This document shows positions 1-6,190 of a stretch of 14,298 bases of DNA, in pieces. The stretch is from Lachnospiraceae bacterium. GTDB lineage: Bacteria > Bacillota > Clostridia > Lachnospirales > Lachnospiraceae. The position numbers and the translations under genes are program-made. The notes below the pieces were generated by a model. That model worked only from the letters and a program-made list of their open reading frames with translations. It was not told the origin of the DNA and did no database searches. Position 1 is the first letter of the stretch. Every line of letters starts with the position of its first letter. The stretch spans positions 64,131 to 78,428 of the forward strand of contig JAHYZZ010000009.1 in the NCBI GenBank assembly GCA_019424135.1, written 5' to 3'.

Positions 1-72
1 AAACAATCCGGCAGCCTTAATATCGTCCACTTCTTTTGCATAAATTCCTAAAATATCGTCTTTACGAGCCAT
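1..72 (-). CDS. kbl: 2-amino-3-ketobutyrate CoA ligase (glycine C-acetyltransferase), N-terminal fragment
   Basis: Only the first 24 codons are in the window; the gene continues past the left edge. The start is the ATG at 72-70, preceded by an AAGAAGG-type SD. The peptide begins MARKDDILGIYAKEVDDIKA and ends in AGLF, resembling the KBL N-terminus, where an acidic helix leads to an (A/E)GLF(K) motif before the PLP-enzyme fold. KBL is a cytosolic PLP enzyme that cleaves 2-amino-3-ketobutyrate with CoA to glycine and acetyl-CoA. It starts 45 bp after the tdh stop on the same strand with no terminator between, so the two are probably one operon; Tdh makes its unstable substrate. The catalytic domain is not visible, so the call rests on the short N-terminus and the neighbour. 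Confidence 0.75.
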   Translation of the reverse strand, partial: MARKDDILGIYAKEVDDIKAAGLF

Positions 73-117
73 TTTATCTATCCTTCTTTCTTGAAACTTT
101 TTTGTCAGAGCAACAGA

Positions 118-1179
118 TTAATCATTGATATGTGCCCAGTCCAGAATTACCTTCCCAGATTCACCAGAAATCATTGCCTCAAATCCCTTTGCAAAATCCT
201 TAATATCAAAGTGATGGGTAATGATACCAGAAATATCAAGCCCAGCCTGAAGCATGGTAGACATTTTATACCAGGTATCCCACACTTTTCTTCCATAAAT
301 GCCACGAAGATTCAATCCGTTGAAAATAATCGTCTCTAAATCTACTGTCGCATCCGTTCTCTGCAGACCCAGAAGAGCAATCTTTCCGCCATGTTTCATG
401 TTGTGAATCATATCATGAAGCGCAACCTGGGACCCGGACATTTCCAGTCCCACATCAAACCCTTCTGTCATACCGATCTGCGTCATCACATCCGAAAGCT
501 TTTCTTTGCCAAGGTTCACAACTCTTGTTGCCCCGAGCTTTTTTGCAAGCTCCAGACGATATTCATTAAAATCGGTCACTACTACATGTCTTGCTCCTGC
601 AAACTTCACAATTGCCGCAGCCATGATTCCAATCGGGCCTGCACCTGCTATCAGCACATCTTCCCCTAATACATCATAGGAAAGAGCCGTATGGGTCGCA
701 TTTCCAAACGGATCAAATATTGCATACATTTCTTCTGGAATATTCGGATTGCACGGCCATACATTAGAAGAAGGGATAACCAGATACTCTGCGAATGCGC
801 CATTCCGGTTTACTCCGACCCCTTTGGCATCCTTACAATTCTCCTTGTGCCCTTCCAGACAGTTCCTACACTTTCCACAGGTAATATGGCCCTCTCCAGA
901 CACCAGATCGCCAATTTTGAATCCCTGGACACCACTTCCTACTTCAACCACTTCTCCGACATATTCATGCCCCGCGGTCAATCCAATCGGGATGGTATGC
1001 TGCGCCCAATCATTCCACTGCCAGATATGTACATCGGTTCCACAGATTGCCGTCTTATGGATCTTGATCTTTACATCATTGGGTCCGACTTCTGGAATTG
1101 GCACACGCTTCATCCATAAGCCTTCTTCTGGCTTTTCTTTAACGAGTGCCCACATCATTCCATCATTTTTTTCACTCAT
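118..1179 (-). CDS. tdh: L-threonine 3-dehydrogenase (zinc- and NAD-dependent)
   Basis: Oxidises L-threonine with NAD+ to 2-amino-3-ketobutyrate in the cytosol. The 353-residue protein is a zinc-type medium-chain dehydrogenase that tracks the E. coli Tdh sequence I remember over most of its length. Catalytic-zinc ligands are in AICGTDVHIW (Cys46) and GHEYVGEV (His71, Glu72). Structural-zinc cysteines are Cys101, 104, 107 and 115. The Rossmann nucleotide-binding motif GAGPIG is at 179-184, followed by an acidic VVVTD strand end typical of NAD preference. A longer ATG at 1194 lies in the SD itself (AAATGGGAGGT), so the start used is the ATG at 1179, about 7 bp after GGGAGG. The gene leads the tdh-kbl unit and diverges from sstT. 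No key residue is missing. Confidence 0.96.
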   Translation of the reverse strand: MSEKNDGMMWALVKEKPEEGLWMKRVPIPEVGPNDVKIKIHKTAICGTDVHIWQWNDWAQHTIPIGLTAGHEYVGEVVEVGSGVQGFKIGDLVSGEGHITCGKCRNCLEGHKENCKDAKGVGVNRNGAFAEYLVIPSSNVWPCNPNIPEEMYAIFDPFGNATHTALSYDVLGEDVLIAGAGPIGIMAAAIVKFAGARHVVVTDFNEYRLELAKKLGATRVVNLGKEKLSDVMTQIGMTEGFDVGLEMSGSQVALHDMIHNMKHGGKIALLGLQRTDATVDLETIIFNGLNLRGIYGRKVWDTWYKMSTMLQAGLDISGIITHHFDIKDFAKGFEAMISGESGKVILDWAHIND

Positions 1180-1197
1180 GTTAATACCTCCCATTTC

Positions 1198-1213
1198 TCG
1201 TCTCCCCAGACGA
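1198..1213 (-). promoter_or_regulatory. Short hairpin in the tdh 5' leader
   Basis: A 6-bp stem (CGTCT/AGACG plus one flanking A-T pair) closes a 4-nt loop, a few bases upstream of the tdh GGGAGG SD and within the predicted transcript. It is not followed by a T-run in either direction, so it is not a terminator. It might stabilise the 5' end or affect SD access. The stem is short enough to be chance. Confidence 0.35.
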
Positions 1214-1236
1214 TTCTTGTATTTTCATCAAAGATT

Positions 1237-1265
1237 ATTATATCATTCATTTTTACTACATACAA
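1237..1265 (-). promoter_or_regulatory. Predicted sigma-A promoter for tdh-kbl
   Basis: Reading the minus strand, TTGTAT (1265-1260), a 17-bp spacer and a perfect TATAAT (1242-1237) form a canonical vegetative promoter. Transcription would start near 1230, giving a leader of about 50 nt before the tdh ATG at 1179. Its position between divergent genes and correct orientation support it. Confidence 0.75.
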
Positions 1266-1286
1266 TGGATTTATCTTAGATTTATG

Positions 1287-1301
1287 TGTACAATTTGTTC
1301 A
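1287..1301. promoter_or_regulatory. Imperfect 15-bp dyad between divergent tdh and sstT promoters (candidate operator)
   Basis: TGTACAATTTGTTCA is symmetric at 6 of 7 base-pair positions around its central T, with an ACAA-T-TTGT core. It lies about 22 bp upstream of the tdh -35 and about 36 bp upstream of the sstT -35, where one regulator could act on both. I cannot assign it to a known regulator family, and AT-rich DNA produces such dyads by chance. Confidence 0.3.
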
Positions 1302-1337
1302 TTTTTTTGCACGTTTTAGCAGTTTTATAAGTTATTA

Positions 1338-1366
1338 TTTACAAATCCTCTCGTTTCTCTTATAAT
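1338..1366 (+). promoter_or_regulatory. Predicted sigma-A promoter for sstT
   Basis: TTTACA (1338-1343), a 17-bp spacer and a perfect TATAAT (1361-1366), with AT-rich DNA upstream that could act as an UP element. Transcription would start near 1373, giving an sstT leader of about 88 nt. This excludes the in-frame TTG at 1386 as a likely start, because it would leave almost no leader and no SD. Confidence 0.8.
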
Positions 1367-1417
1367 AATTTTAGCATTATATATATTGGGGGACCACAAT
1401 CCAAAATCTAAAAGAAA

Positions 1418-1460
1418 GAGAGGATGCAGATATTGTGATGCGGAATATCTGCGAAAAAAA
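1418..1460 (+). promoter_or_regulatory. Hairpin-bridged ribosome binding site of sstT
   Basis: The nearest plausible SD, GAGAGG at 1418-1423, is 37 nt before the sstT ATG at 1461, too far for normal initiation. Between them is an inverted repeat: 9 perfect pairs (1426-1434 with 1444-1452), an outer U-G pair (1425/1453) and a 9-nt loop. If this 29-nt hairpin folds, the SD-to-ATG spacing becomes 8 nt (base 1424 plus seven A residues), which is optimal. The nhaC SD shares the AAAGAGAGG core. Alternatively the repeat is a DNA operator, or it represses translation. Confidence 0.55.
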
Positions 1461-2729
1461 ATGCAGTCAATTAAAAACATCATTCAGAAATGGAACAGCA
1501 TCAGCCTCGTAAAACGGATCATCTGCGGTCTGATCGTCGGCATTATTCTTGGCCTAACTGTTCCACAGGCGAGCGCAATCTCCATTCTTGGGGACCTGTT
1601 TGTCGGAGCTCTGCGCGGAGTGGCGCCAATCCTTGTATTCTTCCTGATCATGAGTTCTTTGTGTCAAATGGGGAAAGGACAAAAAACAAACATGAAGATC
1701 ATCGTGGTTCTATACCTTGTAGGAAATGTGGTGGCTGCGGCCTCTGCCGTTGTTGCCAGCCGTCTTTTCCCGATTGTTCTGACATTTTCAGAGAATACTG
1801 ACACCAGTGATGTTACACCTCCAAGCGGCGTGACCGAAGTCATCACCAACCTGCTGATGAATCTGGTTGATAATCCAGTCAATGCACTGATTAACGCCAA
1901 CTTCATCGGTATCCTTGCCTGGGCAATTATTTTCGGCATCGCCTTAAAAAGCGCAAACGACGGAACGAAACGCGCTCTGGAAAACATCTCTGATGCCGTG
2001 TCAACAGCAGTCAGATGGGTCATTAGCTGTGCACCCTTTGGTATTATGGGATTAATCTTCACTACCATCTCCGAGCAAGGACTTTCTGTTCTTCTGGGAT
2101 ATGGACGTCTGATCCTGGTTTTAGTTGGAACCATGGCTGCCGTAGCGCTGATCATTAATCCGATCATTGTATTCTTGTTTATTCGGAAAAATCCATATAA
2201 ACTGGTTTTCACCTGCCTAAAGGAAAGTTTTATTACCGCCTTTTTTACCAGAAGTTCCGCCGCAAACATCCCGGTCAATATGGAACTGTGTGAAAAACTT
2301 GGTCTGGATGAAGATACATACTCCATTTCCATCCCGCTGGGTGCTACCGTCAACATGGCAGGTGCAGCAATTACGATTTCCACAATGGCTCTGGCAACAG
2401 CCAATACCCTGAACATTGACGTTTCTATCGGAAGCGCTCTGATTATGTGTGTGTTAGCAGCAGCTAGTGCAGCCGGAGCTTCTGGCGTCGCCGGCGGATC
2501 TCTTCTTCTGATCCCGCTTGCCTGCAGCCTGTTTGGTATTCCTAACGACATTTCCATGCAGGTAGTCGGTGTTGGATTTATTATCGGGGTTATCCAGGAT
2601 TCCTGCGAAACCGGAATCAATTCCTCTACAGATGTCCTCTACACCGCTATCGCAGAATTCCGCGACCGTCGGATCCACCCGGAAAACTATGCAGACAGAC
2701 CTTTGGATCCGCAAATCAAAATCATGTAA
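1461..2729 (+). CDS. sstT: Serine/threonine:Na+ symporter SstT
   Basis: Inner-membrane Na+-driven importer of L-serine and L-threonine, of the dicarboxylate/amino acid:cation symporter (DAACS, GltPh-like) family. The 422-residue protein closely follows the E. coli SstT sequence as I remember it. The first helix begins at about 16 (SLVKRIICGL). The HP1 re-entrant loop carries FFTRSSAANIPVN (261-273). The TM7 sodium-site motif VNMAGAA is at 297-303, HP2 is GASGVAGGSLLLIP (339-352), and TM8 has QDSCETGINSSTD (379-391). The open frame extends upstream to a TTG at 1386, but those 25 residues are charged, lack SstT similarity and begin just after the predicted transcription start. The ATG at 1461 gives the usual length. 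It diverges from tdh-kbl, suggesting threonine uptake feeds threonine breakdown. It ends before a strong terminator. Confidence 0.95.
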   Translation: MQSIKNIIQKWNSISLVKRIICGLIVGIILGLTVPQASAISILGDLFVGALRGVAPILVFFLIMSSLCQMGKGQKTNMKIIVVLYLVGNVVAAASAVVASRLFPIVLTFSENTDTSDVTPPSGVTEVITNLLMNLVDNPVNALINANFIGILAWAIIFGIALKSANDGTKRALENISDAVSTAVRWVISCAPFGIMGLIFTTISEQGLSVLLGYGRLILVLVGTMAAVALIINPIIVFLFIRKNPYKLVFTCLKESFITAFFTRSSAANIPVNMELCEKLGLDEDTYSISIPLGATVNMAGAAITISTMALATANTLNIDVSIGSALIMCVLAAASAAGASGVAGGSLLLIPLACSLFGIPNDISMQVVGVGFIIGVIQDSCETGINSSTDVLYTAIAEFRDRRIHPENYADRPLDPQIKIM

Positions 2730-2741
2730 ATCTTTCTATAC

Positions 2742-2779
2742 AAAAAAGAGATCCGCCTTTTTGGCAGATCTCTTTTTTT
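2742..2779. terminator. Bidirectional intrinsic terminator between sstT and glyQS
   Basis: The stem is AAAAAGAGATC-x-GCC / GGC-x-GATCTCTTTTT, with one C/A mismatch and a 5-nt T loop. A T-run follows on the plus strand and the matching A-run precedes it, so it can terminate in both directions. It begins 12 bp after the sstT stop and lies about 30 bp beyond the stop of the convergent glyQS. Confidence 0.9.
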
Positions 2780-2809
2780 CTTTGATTACATGAAATTCAA
2801 TCTATGCTA

Positions 2810-4201
2810 TTACCACTCGAATTTTTTCTCAAAATAACGTTCCAGATCTTCGATCTTGATTCTTTCTTGCTCCATGGTGTCTCTGTCACGCACTGTTACA
2901 GCGCCGTCCTCCTCAGATTCAAAATCATAGGTAATACAGAACGGAGTTCCGATCTCATCCTGGCGGCGGTACCGTTTTCCGATATTTCCTCTTTCATCAA
3001 ATTCACAGTTATATTTTTTGCTCAGACGAGCATAAATCTTTTCTGCACCTTCACTCAGCTTTTTCGAGAGTGGCAGAACTCCGATCTTTACAGGAGCAAT
3101 TGCCGGATGGAAATGCATCACAGTCCTTACATCACCACCCTCCAGTTCTTCTTCATCATATGCACTGCATAAGAAGGCAAGCACCATACGGTCAGCTCCC
3201 AGGGATGGTTCGATCACGTACGGAATATATTTGATCTTCTTTTCATCATCAAAATATGACATATCCTGTTTGGATACATTCTGATGCTGAGTAAGATCGA
3301 AATCAGTACGATCTGCAATGCCCCAAAGTTCACCCCATCCAAAGGGGAATAAAAATTCCACATCTGTAGTCGCTTTACTATAGTGGCTTAGCTCTTCCGG
3401 AGAATGATCACGGTACCGTACCTCTTCATCTTTCAGGCCCAGCTTCTTCAGCCAATCCAGGCAGAACTGTTTCCAGTATGCATGCCATTCAAGATCGGTA
3501 TCTGGCTCACAGAAAAATTCCATTTCCATCTGCTCAAACTCTCTGGTACGGAAAATAAAGTTTCCAGGAGTGATCTCATTTCGAAAAGATTTACCAATCT
3601 GGCAGATTCCAAATGGAATCTTTTTTCTGGATGTTCTCTGGACATTTTTAAAGTTGACAAAAATCCCCTGTGCCGTCTCAGGACGGAGATATACCACGCT
3701 CTTTGCATCCTCCGTTACTCCCTGGAAAGTCTTGAACATCAGGTTAAATTCACGAATCTCTGTAAAATTATGCTTTCCACAGGTAGGGCAGGGGATCTGA
3801 TGCTCTTCGATGTATGCCTCCATCTTTTCATGGCTCCATCCATCTATACTGTCCCCGATATCCAGGCCATGCTCTTTCGCATAATCTTCAATCATTTTAT
3901 CCGCGCGAAAACGCTCATGACACTCCTTACAGTCCATAAGAGGATCGCTAAATCCTCCCAGATGTCCGCTGGCCACCCAGGTTTGCGGATTCATTAAAAT
4001 CGCACAGTCGACGCCGACATTGTAAGGAGACTCCTGCACGAATTTCTGCCACCAGGCTTTTTTTACGTTATTTTTCAATTCCACACCCAGATTTCCATAG
4101 TCCCATGTATTTGCAAGACCGCCGTAGATCTCTGATCCCGGATACACAAACCCTCTTGATTTAGCCAATGCAACGATCTTATCCATCGTCTTTTCTACCA
4201 T
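2810..4201 (-). CDS. glyQS: Glycyl-tRNA synthetase, homodimeric alpha2 type
   Basis: Charges tRNA-Gly with glycine in the cytosol. At 463 residues it has the usual length of the bacterial alpha2 (eukaryote/archaea-like) class II enzyme, not the two-gene alpha/beta form. The N-terminus has the family signature GFVYPGSEIYGGLANTWDYG (17-36). Four cysteines (91, 94, 138, 141) form a zinc-binding insertion. RPETAQG (173-179) is the glycine-pocket loop. Motif 2 is FRNEI...RTREFEQME (206-226) and motif 3 is EPSLGADR (331-338). The C-terminal anticodon-binding domain starts near IAPVKIGVLPL (368-378). The start is the ATG at 4201, with GGTGAGG about 8 nt upstream. It lies 95 bp after recO on the same strand but has its own promoter. 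I see no room for a T-box leader. Confidence 0.97.
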   Translation of the reverse strand: MVEKTMDKIVALAKSRGFVYPGSEIYGGLANTWDYGNLGVELKNNVKKAWWQKFVQESPYNVGVDCAILMNPQTWVASGHLGGFSDPLMDCKECHERFRADKMIEDYAKEHGLDIGDSIDGWSHEKMEAYIEEHQIPCPTCGKHNFTEIREFNLMFKTFQGVTEDAKSVVYLRPETAQGIFVNFKNVQRTSRKKIPFGICQIGKSFRNEITPGNFIFRTREFEQMEMEFFCEPDTDLEWHAYWKQFCLDWLKKLGLKDEEVRYRDHSPEELSHYSKATTDVEFLFPFGWGELWGIADRTDFDLTQHQNVSKQDMSYFDDEKKIKYIPYVIEPSLGADRMVLAFLCSAYDEEELEGGDVRTVMHFHPAIAPVKIGVLPLSKKLSEGAEKIYARLSKKYNCEFDERGNIGKRYRRQDEIGTPFCITYDFESEEDGAVTVRDRDTMEQERIKIEDLERYFEKKFEW

Positions 4202-4264
4202 TCCCTCTACCTCACCTTCTATATGTTTTATGTGTTTTTTCTATAAACACAATAATTGTTAATA

Positions 4265-4293
4265 ATTATACAGGGTGCCCTGCCTGTTTTCAA
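4265..4293 (-). promoter_or_regulatory. Predicted strong promoter for glyQS with a dyad in its spacer
   Basis: On the minus strand: TTGAAA (4293-4288), exactly 17 bp, then TATAAT (4270-4265). The -35 begins 4 bp after the recO stop codon. The spacer holds the dyad CAGGG-TG-CCCTG (4271-4282, plus-strand reading), which could be a repressor site or a weak end for recO transcripts. The predicted leader is about 57 nt and includes a 7-bp stem (4231-4237 with 4245-4251). Confidence 0.75.
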
Positions 4294-4296
4294 GTA

Positions 4297-5040
4297 TTAT
4301 CGCACAATTGTTTCCAGTATTTCCAATGATTTAAAGCGTTTCTCAACATATTTTCCAAGATAATCTCTTGTGACGCGCTCGAGCTGATCCATGACTTCGT
4401 CTGTTACTACAAATGTATACAGTTTTTCAATGGACGATGCCACTATGTACTGCAGCGTATATGCTGTAGAAGAAAGCAGGAGAATTCCGTCCTTTTCATA
4501 CTTTCCACATTCTTCACAAAGTACCCCTCCGCGGCGTACGCTGAAGTACCAGGAACCATCTGTTTTTCCACAGGACATGCAGGCAAACACCTGTGGCCCT
4601 TCTCCATTCACTGTCACTACCTTTATTTCGTAAACATAGCGAATCAAACGATTGGGAATATGTGGGTTTAAAAGAGCTCTAAATGTCTGATATAAAAGCT
4701 TTAAAAGCTGTGTCTCATCATTTCCCTCTCTTGCATAATAGCCAGCCAGATCCATGAAATAAAATCCATAATACGCGCCTTCCATATCCATCCGAAGTTC
4801 AGAAAAATAATTAGAAATAGAGGCCGACATCAATGTATAGGATGTCCGCCCCTCATAGATTGCAAAGGTTCCGAAGGCAAAGGGCTCCGTCACTCCCATC
4901 AGCATATTTCCCGCTCTTCTTGCTCCTCTTGCAAAGGCAGATATCTTTCCTCTCTCCTTTGTCAGGATAACGACTCGTTTATCATATTCTCCGATCGGTG
5001 CCGCTGTCAGCACCATCCCAGTTACTGTAATCTGATTCAA
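4297..5040 (-). CDS. recO: DNA repair protein RecO
   Basis: RecF-pathway mediator that helps load RecA on SSB-coated single-stranded DNA and anneals strands. The N-terminal OB-fold begins ITVTGMVL and contains IGEYDKRVVILTKERGKISAFARGA, a strong RecO signature. The C-terminal half has a helical domain with a CxxC...CxxC zinc site (Cys154, 157, 175, 178). From the TTG at 5040 the protein is 247 residues, a normal RecO length. An in-frame ATG at 5058 would add MKEKLA, but its only good SD-like sequence, AAGGAG (5055-5050), lies inside that extension, 9 nt before the TTG. I therefore prefer the TTG, with the ATG as the alternative. The gene overlaps the yqzL-like ORF in another frame and is probably translationally coupled to it. 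Function is certain; the start is moderate. Confidence 0.92.
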   Translation of the reverse strand: MNQITVTGMVLTAAPIGEYDKRVVILTKERGKISAFARGARRAGNMLMGVTEPFAFGTFAIYEGRTSYTLMSASISNYFSELRMDMEGAYYGFYFMDLAGYYAREGNDETQLLKLLYQTFRALLNPHIPNRLIRYVYEIKVVTVNGEGPQVFACMSCGKTDGSWYFSVRRGGVLCEECGKYEKDGILLLSSTAYTLQYIVASSIEKLYTFVVTDEVMDQLERVTRDYLGKYVEKRFKSLEILETIVR

Positions 5041-5158
5041 CGCAAGCTTCTCCTTCATAGCGTTCCATGATCTCTTTGCAGGTCACTAATCCCCGATAAT
5101 ACAGATAATCCATAATCTTCCCTGTTTTTAGAAACCTCTTCCAGTATCCTGTCTCCAC
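4982..5158 (-). CDS. yqzL: YqzL-like small protein
   Basis: A 58-residue ORF between era and recO. Its N-terminus, ETGYWKRFLKTGKIMDYLYY, resembles the short Firmicute YqzL family as I remember it (an aromatic-x-x-F, then TG-I--YL pattern), and yqzL sits beside era and recO in related genomes. The function of YqzL is unknown. A GTG at 5167 also opens the frame, but GAGGTGA (5171-5165) contains that codon and ends 6 nt before the second GTG at 5158, so 5158 is preferred. The C-terminal third (EACVESDYSNWDGADSGT) runs out of frame through the recO start and is not like YqzL, so the end may have drifted or been altered by a frameshift. There is no membrane segment or signal peptide. Confidence 0.65.
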   Translation of the reverse strand: METGYWKRFLKTGKIMDYLYYRGLVTCKEIMERYEGEACVESDYSNWDGADSGTDRRI

Positions 5159-5170
5159 AAAAATCACCTC

Positions 5171-5194
5171 ATCCTATGTTATTTTCTTTAGGAT
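5171..5194 (-). promoter_or_regulatory. Small stem-loop just upstream of the yqzL-like SD
   Basis: ATCCTA and TAGGAT (5171-5176 with 5189-5194) can form a 6-bp stem with a 12-nt loop, directly next to the GAGGTGA SD in the 60-bp era-yqzL gap. It could modulate SD access or mark processing. There is no T-run, so it is not a terminator. It is short and may be chance. Confidence 0.3.
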
Positions 5195-5218
5195 AGGTTC
5201 TCCCATGGAGCCGCCATT

Positions 5219-6115
5219 TTATTCTTCCTCTCGATATCCAAAATTTTTCATTAGGAATTCGCTGTCTCGCCAGTCCTTTTTCACTTTAACCCAAAGTTTT
5301 AGATTTACCTGGCAATTCAGCATTTTTTCAATTTCATACCGGGCCGTACTCCCGATTTTTTTCAACATATTTCCTTGTTTACCAATAATTATCCCCTTGT
5401 GAGAATCCCTTTCACAGATAATCGTTGCATCAATGTGCATGATTTTATTTTTTTTCTGCATCCGTTCAATAGCAACGGCAATGCCATGGGGAATTTCTTC
5501 CTGCAGACAATGCAGCGCTTTTTCCCGGATCAATTCCGCCACAATCTGACGCTCCGGCTGATCCGTCACCGTATCTTCATCATAAAACTGAGGTCCATAG
5601 GGCAGATACTTCATGATCTCCTGCACCAAAATATCTGTATTATCCCCGCTGCGCGCCGACACTGGAACAATCTCTGCAAAATTACAGACATCCTTATAAG
5701 CCGCAATTACCGGAAGAATCTCCTCTTTCTTCACACTGTCAATCTTATTGATCACAAGGATCACCGGTGTCTTCACCTTTTTAAGCTGTGCGGCGATATG
5801 TTGCTCTCCGGCACCGATAAACGTAGTCGGTTCTACCAACCACAGCACCACATCTACTTCCTTTAGCGTACGCTCCGCTACATTTACCATGTACTCGCCC
5901 AGCTTGTTCTTTGCCTTATGTATACCAGGTGTATCCACAAAGACAATCTGTCCTTCTTCAGTAGTCAAAATTGTCTGGATCCGGTTTCTGGTAGTCTGGG
6001 GCTTGTTGGATGTAATAGCGATTTTCTGTCCGATCAGATAATTCATCAGTGTAGATTTTCCCACATTTGGCCGCCCGATCAACGTAACAAAACCAGATTT
6101 GTAATCCTTTTTCAT
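5219..6115 (-). CDS. era: GTPase Era, ribosome assembly factor
   Basis: Essential GTPase that binds the 3' end of 16S rRNA during maturation of the 30S subunit. The 298 residues show all family elements: Walker A/G1 GRPNVGKS (14-21), the switch I region SNKPQTTRNRI (36-46), G3 DTPG (61-64), G4 NKID (123-126), G5 SA (153-154), and a C-terminal KH domain with GKQG (245-248). The open frame continues upstream to an ATG at 6151, but that start lies inside the 54-bp palindrome and has no SD. The ATG at 6115 follows GGAGGAG (6127-6121) by 5 nt and gives MKKDYKSGFVTLIG, a typical Era N-terminus. It lies downstream of the M16 protease and upstream of the yqzL-like ORF, probably in one operon. Confidence 0.97.
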   Translation of the reverse strand: MKKDYKSGFVTLIGRPNVGKSTLMNYLIGQKIAITSNKPQTTRNRIQTILTTEEGQIVFVDTPGIHKAKNKLGEYMVNVAERTLKEVDVVLWLVEPTTFIGAGEQHIAAQLKKVKTPVILVINKIDSVKKEEILPVIAAYKDVCNFAEIVPVSARSGDNTDILVQEIMKYLPYGPQFYDEDTVTDQPERQIVAELIREKALHCLQEEIPHGIAVAIERMQKKNKIMHIDATIICERDSHKGIIIGKQGNMLKKIGSTARYEIEKMLNCQVNLKLWVKVKKDWRDSEFLMKNFGYREEE

Positions 6116-6132
6116 ACCTTCTCCTCCAATCA

Positions 6133-6186
6133 GGACGTAGACCTTTTGCAAAATACCCCGGGGTATTTTGCAAAAGGTCTACGTCC
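6133..6186. repeat. Perfect 54-bp palindrome between the M16 protease gene and era
   Basis: Bases 6133-6159 are the exact reverse complement of 6160-6186, with no spacer and a CCCCGGGG centre. Each arm also contains the 10-bp palindrome TTTTGCAAAA (6144-6153 and 6166-6175). As RNA it would form a stem of about 25 bp. It begins 4 bp after the protease stop codon (minus reading) and ends 5 nt before the era SD. No T-run follows on either strand, so it is not a normal terminator. It may be a dispersed REP/MITE-like element, an RNase III or stabilising hairpin, or a DNA cruciform. I see no flanking target-site duplication. Confidence 0.95.
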
Positions 6187-6190
6187 CCTG

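Noticed and set aside
1308..1321. TGCACGTTTTAGCA as a CcpA (cre) site
   Set aside because: The central CG is in the wrong place relative to the cre consensus on both strands; only the TGC/GCA ends are symmetric.
1386..1460. 25-codon upstream extension of sstT from a TTG, with CRYC in it
   Set aside because: It starts about 13 bp after the predicted transcription start, has no SD, and has no match to SstT N-termini; the ATG at 1461 fits the family length.
1664..2620. 318-codon open frame antisense to sstT
   Set aside because: It mirrors the codon bias of sstT, has no SD or promoter, and its sequence is not protein-like.
4202..4260. T-box riboswitch before glyQS
   Set aside because: The space from the promoter to the ATG is about 57 nt, too short for a T-box, and no T-box core or antiterminator is seen.
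5170..5222. 10-codon ORF (MGEPILKKIT) in the era-yqzL gap
   Set aside because: No SD and too short to support; probably chance.
6116..6151. Longer Era start at the ATG 6151
   Set aside because: It lies inside the palindrome without an SD, while the ATG at 6115 has GGAGGAG at 5 nt and a normal Era N-terminus.
5958..6173. A 71-codon minus-strand open frame through the palindrome into era
   Set aside because: It is a shifted shadow of era and the palindrome, with no SD and no recognisable protein.
6133..6186. The palindrome as an intrinsic terminator
   Set aside because: Neither strand has a T-run after the stem.
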